From Nitrospirota bacterium (lineage in GTDB: Bacteria > Nitrospirota > JACRHJ01): DNA of 23,099 nucleotides. Each line of letters begins with the position of its first letter. Within the stretch, counting starts at the first letter, position 1. A model generated the notes under the pieces. It did not search any database and was not told the origin of the DNA. It was given only the letters and a program-made list of their open reading frames with translations. Shown here in pieces: positions 14,497 to 22,479 of this stretch. The position numbers were made by a program, and so were the translations under genes. The stretch lies in NCBI GenBank assembly GCA_027328825.1, contig DAHWTK010000014.1, forward strand, positions 1 to 23,099. The letters run 5' to 3'.

Positions 14497-16152
14497 ATGG
14501 CGCCGAAGCTGAACAAGATGCTGGCTGTCTGGTGGCTGATCGCGATTATCGCCGTGATTGCAGCGCATTTCGCGGTGGATTATTTCGGCATAAAGGGCTT
14601 TGCGAAGGAAACCACGGAGGCCCTCGTTATCGCAAGCCTCCTGCTCGTGCCCTTCTTCCTCGTGCGCCATACGGTGCTCCGTCCGCTCGGCGCCATACAG
14701 GAAGCGGCGCGCAGAATAATGGCTGGAGACCTTTCCGCGCGCACAACCGCAACAGGCCAGCCGGAGCTCAGGGAACTCTCCGAGACGATAAACGCGATGG
14801 TAACCAAGCTCGATTCCGCCTACCGTCAGTTCATGGAGGCCAACGAAAGCCTTGAGCGAATTGTAGCCGAGCGGACGCGGGAACTGACCGTCGAGCACGG
14901 GAAAATGGCCGCGATATTCAAGAACATCCCCGACGGCGTAATATTCGTCTCCATGTCGGGCGAGATAATCGAGGTAAACCCCATGATGAGCGTAATCTGG
15001 GGCGTGCCTGCGGAAGAGCTGAAAGGAAAGACGGTAGTAGACCTGCCCGATGGCCCTGTAAAGGAGTCCCTGATATTCCGGTGCGACGGCTCCAGGGGCG
15101 GGAAGAGGTGCTGGGAGGCGTTCAACTGCATTCACAAGAACTGCCCTGCCTACATGTCCGATGACATGCGCTGCTGGCTCATATCGGGGACATACTGCCA
15201 CTCAGAGATCCAGCCGAGCGTGAAACGCAAGCTCGAAGACGTATGCAGCAATTGCGACGTATACAAAGACATCATAGAGAGATACGGGCAGATGACCGAG
15301 GCCGAGATAAATGACAGGCAATACAAAATAGGCAGTTCGCTTGTCCTCGACGAGAAAAACAAGGTAATGGGCGAGATAAAGACGTTCTACGACGTTACCG
15401 AGCAGAAACTGCTTGAAAAAAGAAAGGCGGACTTCATCTCGCTCCTCACGCACGACCTTAAAAGCCCGCTCACCAGCATACTCGGCTATTCCGACCTCTT
15501 CATCCAGACAGCGTTCGTCAAGCTGGACGACGACGAGAAGAATTACATCGGCTCCATAAAGACAAACGGCGCGAGGCTCCTGGAGATGGTGGAGCAATAC
15601 CTGGACCTTACGAAAATCGAGGCCGGGATGCTTGTCCTGAAACCGGAAGAGACGGATATTTCGGCGCTCCTTAACGAGGCCGTTTCCGATATCGGCGTCC
15701 AGGCGATGGAGAAGAATATAAAGATTGATTTATACGCCCACGAGGGACTGCCCAAAGTTTATGTAGACAGGGAAAAGATTTCCAGGGTCCTTGCGAATCT
15801 TCTGTCCAACGCCGTCAAGTATACTCCGAAGGGCGGGAAGATAGACGTTAGCGCGGAGGAGACGTCCGGCAGAACCCTGGAAGTTGGCCGCCATAATAAC
15901 GGCCTTCCGGCGGCGATAGAGATTATCGTCGAGGACAACGGCTACGGTATTTCACCCAAAGACCTGCCGCATGTATTCGATCGCTACTGGCGCTCGAAAT
16001 CCGCCTCGGGAATTCGCGGCACGGGCCTTGGGCTTGCGGTCGTGAAGTCTCTTGTGGACGCCCACGGGGGCGAGGTAATAGTAACAAGCGAGCAGGGCAA
16101 AGGCAGCAGGTTCAAGGTGCGAATACCCCTGAAAACCGCCCCGGTGTCATAA
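14497..16152 (+). CDS. Membrane sensor histidine kinase with PAS domain and eight-cysteine two-CW insert
   Basis: Two membrane helices (about 8-28 and 41-57) enclose a very short external loop, so the signal is probably sensed inside the cell. A HAMP domain (58-110), a coiled coil and a PAS domain (from about 134) follow. Between the PAS N-terminal half and its last strands (about 280-303) lies a cysteine-rich insert with C196, C205, C211, C216, C226, C234, C250 and C253, including two CW pairs (205-206, 226-227), resembling what is annotated as a two-CW domain. The kinase core has LLTHDLKSPLTSILGY (H319), N-box LANLLSNAVKYTP, VEDNGYGI, VFDRYWR and GTGLGLAV. No response regulator is adjacent. 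It begins four bases after the TonB-family gene and is probably co-transcribed with it. Confidence 0.9.
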   Translation: MAPKLNKMLAVWWLIAIIAVIAAHFAVDYFGIKGFAKETTEALVIASLLLVPFFLVRHTVLRPLGAIQEAARRIMAGDLSARTTATGQPELRELSETINAMVTKLDSAYRQFMEANESLERIVAERTRELTVEHGKMAAIFKNIPDGVIFVSMSGEIIEVNPMMSVIWGVPAEELKGKTVVDLPDGPVKESLIFRCDGSRGGKRCWEAFNCIHKNCPAYMSDDMRCWLISGTYCHSEIQPSVKRKLEDVCSNCDVYKDIIERYGQMTEAEINDRQYKIGSSLVLDEKNKVMGEIKTFYDVTEQKLLEKRKADFISLLTHDLKSPLTSILGYSDLFIQTAFVKLDDDEKNYIGSIKTNGARLLEMVEQYLDLTKIEAGMLVLKPEETDISALLNEAVSDIGVQAMEKNIKIDLYAHEGLPKVYVDREKISRVLANLLSNAVKYTPKGGKIDVSAEETSGRTLEVGRHNNGLPAAIEIIVEDNGYGISPKDLPHVFDRYWRSKSASGIRGTGLGLAVVKSLVDAHGGEVIVTSEQGKGSRFKVRIPLKTAPVS

Positions 16153-16166
16153 GATGACTGTCCTTG

Positions 16167-16172
16167 AAGGAG
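16167..16172 (+). promoter_or_regulatory. Shine-Dalgarno that fixes a TTG start
   Basis: AAGGAG lies seven bases before the TTG at 16180. The TTG codes the first residue of IIDTHAHLD, where TatD proteins normally begin. No ATG or GTG is placed as well, so this ribosome-binding site decides the start of the TatD-radical SAM gene. Confidence 0.75.
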
Positions 16173-16179
16173 ATTATTT

Positions 16180-17556
16180 TTGATTATCGACACGCACGCG
16201 CATCTCGACATGGAGCAGTTCAGGGACGACCTGGCATCGGCGCTCGTCCGCGCGCGGGATGCCGGGGTAACGCATATAATAACCATAGGCTCTGATATAA
16301 AATCCAGCCGCGCCGCAAGATACATCTCCGCCGCGCATGAAGAGATATTTTTCGCCCCCGGATTCCACCCGCACGACGTAAAGTCCGTAACCGAAGGCGA
16401 CTATGAGGAACTGAAAGAACTCCTGAAAGACCCGAAGGCGGTGGCGGTGGGCGAGATCGGCCTCGACTATCACTATGACCATTCCCCCAGGGATTCGCAG
16501 AGAGAACACTTCATAAGGCAGCTCGAGATTGCGAAGGAGATAAACAAGCCGGTAATCATACATTCCCGCGAGGCCGAAGCCGATACAATGGACATCATGG
16601 CCTCCGCAGGGCTCCCGGAAGCGGGCGGGACGCTCCACTGCTTCTCAGGCGGACAGGATATGGCAGAGCGGGCGCTTGAGCTTGGCATGTATCTCTCCGT
16701 CGGCGGGACTCTCACGTTCAACAACTCAGGCGCGCTCCGGGACGTTATAAAGACCGTGCCCATCGAGAGAATCCTCCTTGAAACCGACTGTCCCTATCTC
16801 GCCCCGAAGCCGCTTCGCGGAAAGCGAAACGAGCCGTCATACCTCACAATTGTAGTTGAGGCACTGGCGCAGTTGAAGGGCCTCTCGCCTGAAGACGTCA
16901 TGCGTATAACCAGCCTTAACGCTACGGTTCTATTCGGAATATGCGAGCCGCCGAAAAGCGGCGCAATCGCATACCCGATACGGGATTCGCTCTACCTGAA
17001 CATCACGAACCGCTGCACGAACGCCTGCGTGTTCTGCGTAAGGAATTCAACCGACTTCGTAAAAGGCCATAACCTCCGGATTAAAAACGAACCGACCACC
17101 GGTGAGATAATATCCGCGATGGAACTGGCGGATTTTACGCGCTACAGGGAGGTTGTATTCTGCGGCTATGGAGAGCCGTTTATGCGGCTGAATGTCATAA
17201 AAGAGGTGGCCAGGGCCGCAAAAAACGGGGGCGTGAAGGTGCGTATAAATACCAACGGCCATGCCCTGCTCATAAACGGCGCGCAGTTTCTGCCGGAGCT
17301 TAAAGGGCTTATCGATGCCGTAAGCGTCAGCCTGAATTTCCCGACGGAGGCGGAATATGAAAAATATTGCAGACCACTAAGGGAAGGCGCGTATAACTCT
17401 CTGAAAGATTTTGTAAAACTCGCAAAGGAGTATATCCCCGTGGTAAGCGTTACGGCCCTTGCCATGCCGGGGGTTGACATCGAAGAATGCCGGAGGATTG
17501 CCGAGGAGGAGCTTGGGGTGGGCCTGAGGGTACGAAAATACGACGAGGTGGGATAG
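16180..17556 (+). CDS. TatD-family metal hydrolase fused to a TatD-linked radical SAM domain
   Basis: Residues 1 to about 256 are a complete TatD-type metal-dependent hydrolase (TIM barrel): DTHAHLD (H6, H8), GFHPHD, GEIGLDYH (E92), VIIHSREAE (H128), GGTLHCFSGG (H153), and LLETDCPYLAPKPLRGKRNEP (D203 metal ligand) are all present. Residues 268-458 are a compact radical SAM domain: LYLNITNRCTNACVFCVRN carries CxxxCxxC at C279, C283 and C286, followed by VVFCGYGEP (SAM contact) and RINTNGHA. There is no SPASM or other auxiliary cluster domain after it. As I recall, a radical SAM family associated with TatD is catalogued (TIGR04038); here both parts are one chain. TatD proteins have 3'-5' DNase activity; the radical SAM substrate is unknown. 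It starts with TTG, 27 bases after the kinase gene. Confidence 0.93.
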   Translation: MIIDTHAHLDMEQFRDDLASALVRARDAGVTHIITIGSDIKSSRAARYISAAHEEIFFAPGFHPHDVKSVTEGDYEELKELLKDPKAVAVGEIGLDYHYDHSPRDSQREHFIRQLEIAKEINKPVIIHSREAEADTMDIMASAGLPEAGGTLHCFSGGQDMAERALELGMYLSVGGTLTFNNSGALRDVIKTVPIERILLETDCPYLAPKPLRGKRNEPSYLTIVVEALAQLKGLSPEDVMRITSLNATVLFGICEPPKSGAIAYPIRDSLYLNITNRCTNACVFCVRNSTDFVKGHNLRIKNEPTTGEIISAMELADFTRYREVVFCGYGEPFMRLNVIKEVARAAKNGGVKVRINTNGHALLINGAQFLPELKGLIDAVSVSLNFPTEAEYEKYCRPLREGAYNSLKDFVKLAKEYIPVVSVTALAMPGVDIEECRRIAEEELGVGLRVRKYDEVG

Positions 17557-17562
17557 AAATAT

Positions 17563-17591
17563 GAGACAGACTTACCTTTTTATGCTATAAT
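17563..17591 (+). promoter_or_regulatory. Promoter for the GAF histidine kinase
   Basis: GAGACA (17563-17568) and TATAAT (17586-17591) are 17 bases apart, and the -10 has a TGC extension (17583-17585). The element TATGCTATAATT is shared with the TonB-family promoter at 13569-13580. Transcription would start near 17598, giving a leader of about 65 bases. It separates this kinase from the upstream TatD-radical SAM unit. Confidence 0.65.
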
Positions 17592-17664
17592 TACGTAAAA
17601 TTTTATTTCGTTCGGAGAGCGACTTATAACGACCTTCCGCGAGGTTTCAGACGGAGATGTGAGA

Positions 17665-19077
17665 GTGAAGGACAAGGACTCCATAGAGGACTTGAAAAGG
17701 GCCAACAGGGACCTTCTTGCGCTATACGACATCAACCGCCTGCTTCAGACCCAGCTTCCCACCGAAGAAAAGCTTTATATAATCCTTACATCCCTGACCG
17801 CCGATGACGCGTTCGGATATTTGCGCGCATACCTCCTGCTTGTAAACGAACAGCAGAACACGCTCGAAGGCTGGCTGGGCGTCGGGGCGCTCAAGGGAGA
17901 CGAAGCAAGGGAGATATGGGAGGGGGTAACGGCAATCGAGGAGGAAGACACCGATCCCGGACGCAGGAATATCGCCGAACTCCTTGAACGCGCGCCGTTC
18001 GACATAAAAGTCCGTTCTTTTGTCGTTCCAGTATCAAGGGGGCAGGGGCATCCGGTCCAGACGGTCATAAACCGTCGTCCAAAGCTTATAAAGGACATAA
18101 AAAGCGGAAAGGAACCCCTGCACCCGGACTTTCTGAAACTGCTTTCTTCCAACGAACTGGCCATCATACCAATGCTCTCGAAAAAACGCGTAATGGGCGT
18201 GATAGCCGTGGAATCGCCCGGCGGGAGCCGTTCCATCGACGAACAACGCCTCAGGACGTTGACCATATTCGGGAACCTGGCGGCGATAGCCCTCGAGAAC
18301 TCGAAGCTATATCACGACCTTGAGGAAAAGGTCTCCACGCTTGAGAAGGTCAACCGGGACCTCCAGGAGGCGCAGGCGAAGATAATGCAGCTCGACCGCC
18401 TGGCCTCCATGGGCGCGATAGCCGCCGGGGTCGCGCATGAGATAAAAAACCCGCTTAACTCTCTTTTCATAAACCTGCATCTGCTGAGGGACGAGCTCAA
18501 ACGCCCGGAGGCCCTGAAACTGATGGAAGTGGTCGAAAGCGAGACGGAACGCTTAAGCGACACGGTCATAGAGTTCCTGAACTACTCCAAACTCCCCAAG
18601 CCCTCCTTCGCCCCCGCGCATCCGAACCTGGTGCTCGATTCCGTCCTGGAGATGGTGGAATTCCAGGGCATAAGCATGGGTGTCAGCATAGCGAAGGAAT
18701 ACGACCAGAAGTTGAACGAGGTGCTTATAGACGAGCGGAGGATGAAGCAGGCCTTCTTGAATATAATAATAAACGCGCTCCAGGCGATGCCGGGAGGAGG
18801 CGTTCTGACCGTAAAGACGGGTATACGGAACGATGCGGAAAACCCGCACTGCTTTTACGTGCAGTTCAAGGACACCGGGCAGGGGATACCCGCAGACTGC
18901 ATGGACAGGCTCTTCGATCCGTTCTTTACCACGAAAGAGGAGGGCACCGGCATGGGACTGCCTATAGTGGACTCCATACTTCGCTCCCACGGCGGGCGCA
19001 TAAACATAGAAAGCGCCATCGGACAAGGCACCACCGTAACCATCAGGATACCCCTGACTGGCGCACCGATAACATAG
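17665..19077 (+). CDS. Soluble GAF-domain sensor histidine kinase
   Basis: Cytoplasmic kinase with no membrane segment. Counting from the earlier GTG at 17659, residues 1-35 are a helical lead-in, about 36-215 a GAF domain (ending KRVMGVIAVESPGG and LAAIALENSKLYHDL), and about 215-246 a signalling coiled coil. The HisKA box MGAIAAGVAHEIKNPLNSLF has H260. The ATPase domain has NIIINALQAMPGGG (N372), FKDTGQGI, LFDPFFTTKEEGTGMGLPIV, with the NtrB/ZraS-like FFTTK pattern. The GTG at 17665 sits eight bases after GGAG and is preferred over the GTG at 17659, which is only two bases away. No response regulator is in the window. NtrB-like kinases often pair with sigma-54 activators, which could be encoded elsewhere. 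Confidence 0.9.
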   Translation: MKDKDSIEDLKRANRDLLALYDINRLLQTQLPTEEKLYIILTSLTADDAFGYLRAYLLLVNEQQNTLEGWLGVGALKGDEAREIWEGVTAIEEEDTDPGRRNIAELLERAPFDIKVRSFVVPVSRGQGHPVQTVINRRPKLIKDIKSGKEPLHPDFLKLLSSNELAIIPMLSKKRVMGVIAVESPGGSRSIDEQRLRTLTIFGNLAAIALENSKLYHDLEEKVSTLEKVNRDLQEAQAKIMQLDRLASMGAIAAGVAHEIKNPLNSLFINLHLLRDELKRPEALKLMEVVESETERLSDTVIEFLNYSKLPKPSFAPAHPNLVLDSVLEMVEFQGISMGVSIAKEYDQKLNEVLIDERRMKQAFLNIIINALQAMPGGGVLTVKTGIRNDAENPHCFYVQFKDTGQGIPADCMDRLFDPFFTTKEEGTGMGLPIVDSILRSHGGRINIESAIGQGTTVTIRIPLTGAPIT

Positions 19078-19095
19078 CCTTTTTTAATTCAGCTC

Positions 19096-19124
19096 TTGAC
19101 CCGCCGGTTGGCTCCTGTTAATAT
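19096..19124 (+). promoter_or_regulatory. Promoter for glgC
   Basis: TTGACC (19096-19101) and TAATAT (19119-19124) are separated by exactly 17 bases, with a TG one base before the -10. Both boxes are near consensus. The leader then contains two small GC inverted repeats (GCCC...GGGC at about 19135-19148, and CCC-TTC-GGG at about 19157-19165), the second involving the glgC Shine-Dalgarno GGGAG. The repeats are short and may be chance. Confidence 0.7.
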
Positions 19125-19171
19125 TTATTGAAGTCGCCCCTTTTGCGGGCAGAGACCCTTCGGGAGAATCG

Positions 19172-20395
19172 GTGACCCATAACGTCCTGACAATGATAAT
19201 GGCCGGGGGAAAAGGAGAACGGCTCTATCCCCTTACGCTCCATCGCGCAAAACCGGCCGTCCCTTTCGGCGGCCAGTACCGCATCATAGATTTCACGCTC
19301 TCCAACTGCATAAACTCGAAGCTCCGGAAGATAATCGTCCTTACGCAATATAAATCCCACTCCCTCGAACGGCACATAAATCTCGGCTGGAATTTCCTGA
19401 ACCCTGAAATGGACGAGTACATAATGACTCTTCCGCCGCAGCAGAGGATAGACGAGCACTGGTACCAGGGGACTGCGGACGCGATATATCAGAACATCTA
19501 CACTATTGAAAAAGAACGCCCGACAGAGCTTATAGTCCTCTCCGGCGATCATGTCTACAAGATGGATTACACCAAGATGCTCGCCTACCACAGGCGCAGG
19601 AAAGCCGAGGCCACGGTAAGCGCCATAGAGGTACGTAAGGAAGAGGCCTCCGATTTCGGGATAATAGAAGTGGACAGGGAAAACCAGATTATCGGCTTCG
19701 AGGAAAAACCGAAAACCAACCCGAAAACCATCCCGGGGAAGAAGGAGAAGTGTTTCGCCTCGATGGGAATATACATATTCAACACCGAGACAATCATACA
19801 GATGCTGCGGGAGGACGCGGAGAAGGCCTCGTCCCACGACTTCGGCAAGGACATCATCCCCACGATGTTCAAGCGTTGCAGGGTGCTCACTTACAACTTC
19901 ATAGACGAGAACAAAAAGCGTTCCAAGTACTGGCGGGACGTGGGCACCATAGACGCATACTGGGAAGCGAATATGGACCTGCGTTCCACGCTTCCTCTCT
20001 TCAACCTCTACGACGAGCGCTGGCCTCTAAGGACTTTCCAGAAGCAGTACCCGCCGGCGAAGTTCGTCTTCGCGCAGGAATACAAGGGCGGCAGGCTCGG
20101 GCGTGCGCTGGACTCGATAATATCTTCCGGCTGTATCATCTCCGGCGGCAGGGTGCAGGACTCGGTACTCTCCCATGCCGTCAGGGTAAACAGCTACGCG
20201 GATGTGTGCGAATCCATAATAATGGAGCGTGTGGAGATAGGCCGCCACTGCAAGATCAGGAAGGCCGTCATAGACAAGGACGTAAAGCTCCCGGCGGGCA
20301 CGGTCATAGGCTACGACCCGGTGGAGGACAGGCGGAGATTTACCGTCAGTCCCGGGGGCGTGGTGGTGGTGGCAAAGGGGCAGAAAATAGAATAA
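19172..20395 (+). CDS. glgC: Glucose-1-phosphate adenylyltransferase (ADP-glucose pyrophosphorylase)
   Basis: Makes ADP-glucose from glucose 1-phosphate and ATP, the committed step of bacterial glycogen synthesis, usually allosterically controlled. The 407 residues show the nucleotide-binding loop AGGKGERLYPLT (11-22), KPAVPFGGQYRIIDFTLSNC (27-46), WYQGTADAIYQN (98-109), SGDHVYKMDY with catalytic D126, FEEKP at 176-180, ASMGIYIF, and YWRDVGTIDAYWEANMDL (253-270). A left-handed beta-helix C-terminus includes GRHCKIRKAVIDKDVKLPAG. GTG at 19172 has GGGAG five bases upstream. No other glycogen gene (glgA, glgB, glgP) is nearby. It shares a likely transcript with the PPC protein nine bases downstream. 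Confidence 0.96.
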   Translation: MTHNVLTMIMAGGKGERLYPLTLHRAKPAVPFGGQYRIIDFTLSNCINSKLRKIIVLTQYKSHSLERHINLGWNFLNPEMDEYIMTLPPQQRIDEHWYQGTADAIYQNIYTIEKERPTELIVLSGDHVYKMDYTKMLAYHRRRKAEATVSAIEVRKEEASDFGIIEVDRENQIIGFEEKPKTNPKTIPGKKEKCFASMGIYIFNTETIIQMLREDAEKASSHDFGKDIIPTMFKRCRVLTYNFIDENKKRSKYWRDVGTIDAYWEANMDLRSTLPLFNLYDERWPLRTFQKQYPPAKFVFAQEYKGGRLGRALDSIISSGCIISGGRVQDSVLSHAVRVNSYADVCESIIMERVEIGRHCKIRKAVIDKDVKLPAGTVIGYDPVEDRRRFTVSPGGVVVVAKGQKIE

Positions 20396-20404
20396 AGGAG
20401 TGTC

Positions 20405-20842
20405 ATGCAATATCGCACAGGCAGCATTAACCGCGTTTTCATCCTTAAATACGAAGACGGAGACAGCCTTCTCGACGGCATCATAAAAGTTGCGCGCGAA
20501 GAGAAGGTATCGGCGGGTTTCTTCTTTTTGCTGGGCGGAATGCGGGCGGCATCGATGGTCTGCGGGCCGAAAGAACCCGTGCTCCCGCCGGAGCCGGTAT
20601 GGCAGGGTTTTACAGACGGGCGCGAGATAGCGGGCATAGGCTCCGTATTCCTTAAGGACGGAGAACCCGCCGTACACCTGCACGGCGCCGTGGGAAAAGG
20701 CGGCAATACTCTTGCCGGATGCATACGGAAGGACGACAAGGTCTTTCTCGTCGTCGAGGCCATGCTTGTCGAGGTAACCGGCGTAAAGGCCGGGAAGAAA
20801 GTCAGCGAGAAAACGGGCATCGCCATGCTCGAATTCGACTGA
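20405..20842 (+). CDS. PPC/DUF296-domain protein
   Basis: The 145-residue protein matches the PPC (DUF296) fold: an opening RVFILKYEDGDSLLDGIIKV, then VSAGFFFLLGGMRAASMV, EIAGIGSVFLKDGEPAVHLH, an AVGKGGNTLAGCI turn, and a closing VFLVVEAMLVEVTGV. These follow the family order, including the conserved HxH pair in VHLHG. In plants the domain accompanies AT-hooks and forms trimers. Bacterial single-domain forms are described as possible DNA-binding or metal-binding proteins without a settled role. There is no AT-hook here. ATG at 20405 has AGGAG four bases upstream. It is tightly packed between glgC and the GT-C/TPR gene. Confidence 0.88.
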   Translation: MQYRTGSINRVFILKYEDGDSLLDGIIKVAREEKVSAGFFFLLGGMRAASMVCGPKEPVLPPEPVWQGFTDGREIAGIGSVFLKDGEPAVHLHGAVGKGGNTLAGCIRKDDKVFLVVEAMLVEVTGVKAGKKVSEKTGIAMLEFD

Positions 20843-20853
20843 AGCCGGAACAT

Positions 20854-22479
20854 ATGAAGAAGAGTTTTCTGGTCTTTATTATCCTGACGTGCCTGTCATT
20901 CCTTATTTACGCAAGGACATTAAACTACCCCCTTTTTTTCGACGACCATCACGTCATCACCTATGACTCCCGGATACGGAACCTTGCGGATATCCCGCGC
21001 CTTTTCGTTTCGGAGCATATGGAGTCGGGCGAAAAATCATCCACCTCCTACCGTCCCTTCCTCTACGCGACCTACGCCCTGAACTACGCCATATCCGGGA
21101 TTGCGCCCTGGTCTTACCGGCTTTTCGACATCCTGTCTCATGCGCTCTGCTCGTTTTTGGTATACCTTATTTCCATGATAATCATAAAAGAGCGCGGGGA
21201 TAAAAATACATGGCCAGCCGCCGCCATGGCGGTAATATTCTGCGTGCATCCGGCGCAGACAGAGTCCGTGATATACGTATCGGCAAGGAGCGCGGAGCTC
21301 GTATGCACGCTATTCCTGGCGTCCGTATATTTCTATCTCAAGGCCCGCACACGGCCCGGCGCCTTGCAAAAACGCGCCCTCATCGCCCTTTCGATCCTTT
21401 CGCTCGCGCTATCGCTCTTTACAAAGGAAACCGCGGCGGCCCTTCTGCCGTTCTTCTTTGTCCTCGAATATTATTTCCTGAAGAAAAAAAGCGCCGGAAT
21501 TTTCTGGCCTTTCCTTGCATCCGCAACGGTCATAACCGTGGTATTCACAGTTTATCGGCTTTCACTGGTCTTCGGGGGCGGCAGCGGAATACCAAACGAT
21601 TACTTCGGCCACTGGGTCGGATGGATAAGTCGTTTCCCAAGCTATATCAGGCTTCTTGTCGTACCGTTCAGCCAGAGTATAGAACATCCCGAAGCCGGAA
21701 AATCTATAAATATTAATTTATTCATCGGTATCGCCGTCATAGCGGTTTCGCTGTTTATGATTCTCAGGCAGTTCAGGCGAGGGAATTACCTTATAGCCGG
21801 TATTCTGCTCCTGGCCGCGTTGTCGTTTCTCCCGGAATTCTTTTTCCCGTTATGGGACCTTGTGGTGGATTACCGCCTGTACCTGCCCCTTGCGGCGTTC
21901 TGCATAGCGGGTGCGGCTGCGCTTGCGCGCCTGTCCGGCCCGCGCGCCATTATGACCGCGAAATCCGCAGTCGCGGCTGCGTCTTTAATATTTCTTTTCC
22001 TGTCATTCTCCAGGGCGGGGGCATGGGCATCCGAGAAGAGCCTGTGGGGGGATGCGGCGGCAAAATACCCGACGCTCGTCAGGCCGCACAACGAACTTGG
22101 GGTATATTACCTGAAGCACGGCCAGTTCGACAAGGCGAGAATTGAATTCGAGACGGTGCTGTCCCTCGACCCTTCCTTCGTCAAAGCCTACGATAACCTT
22201 GGCGCGGATTATATACGCATGGGGAAGTTTTCCAGGGCGCAGGACGTGCTCTTAAATGGCCTGTCTTACAGTAACCTTTACTCCATGCGGTTTAACCTTG
22301 AGACTACCTACATAAAAGAGAAAAACGACAGTGCGGCCATTCGGAATTTCGAGGCGGCAAGAAAGGGTTTCCCGAATCACGAAGTATTGCGAGACTTCAC
22401 TAACACGGCCCTGATACTGGGCAGGCCGGATCTTGCTCAGGCTTTTGCAGAAAAGGCCTCCGGGCAAAAAAATCCCTGA
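20854..22479 (+). CDS. Multipass GT-C-like membrane protein with C-terminal TPRs (TMTC-like)
   Basis: A 541-residue inner-membrane protein. The N-terminal helix (4-20) leads into FFDDHHVI (28-35), an acidic pair in the first outer loop typical of GT-C glycosyltransferases of the TMTC/PMT kind. HPAQTESVIYVSARSAELV (132-150) is the hallmark following segment of TMTC-like proteins. About nine to eleven hydrophobic segments run to residue 385. Residues 408-532 hold about three tetratricopeptide repeats (LGVYYLKHGQFDKARIEFE, LGADYIRMGKFSRAQDVL), probably periplasmic. Eukaryotic TMTCs are O-mannosyltransferases; the bacterial substrate is unknown. ATG at 20854 gives a clean membrane start; earlier in-frame codons overlap the PPC gene. 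The last 80 bases overlap dus on the other strand. Confidence 0.85.
   Translation: MKKSFLVFIILTCLSFLIYARTLNYPLFFDDHHVITYDSRIRNLADIPRLFVSEHMESGEKSSTSYRPFLYATYALNYAISGIAPWSYRLFDILSHALCSFLVYLISMIIIKERGDKNTWPAAAMAVIFCVHPAQTESVIYVSARSAELVCTLFLASVYFYLKARTRPGALQKRALIALSILSLALSLFTKETAAALLPFFFVLEYYFLKKKSAGIFWPFLASATVITVVFTVYRLSLVFGGGSGIPNDYFGHWVGWISRFPSYIRLLVVPFSQSIEHPEAGKSININLFIGIAVIAVSLFMILRQFRRGNYLIAGILLLAALSFLPEFFFPLWDLVVDYRLYLPLAAFCIAGAAALARLSGPRAIMTAKSAVAAASLIFLFLSFSRAGAWASEKSLWGDAAAKYPTLVRPHNELGVYYLKHGQFDKARIEFETVLSLDPSFVKAYDNLGADYIRMGKFSRAQDVLLNGLSYSNLYSMRFNLETTYIKEKNDSAAIRNFEAARKGFPNHEVLRDFTNTALILGRPDLAQAFAEKASGQKNP

Noticed and set aside
14458..15201. 247-codon minus-strand frame opposite the kinase
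   Set aside because: The opposite strand encodes the clear HAMP-PAS-two-CW region, and the minus frame has no domain or ribosome-binding site.
19130..19168. Riboswitch or attenuator in the glgC leader
   Set aside because: Only two short GC repeats are present in under 50 bases, with no T run and no recognisable aptamer pattern.
20719..20853. Upstream in-frame extension of the GT-C/TPR protein
   Set aside because: The extra 45 residues are a charged Arg-rich out-of-frame reading of the PPC gene; the membrane signal begins properly at the ATG at 20854.
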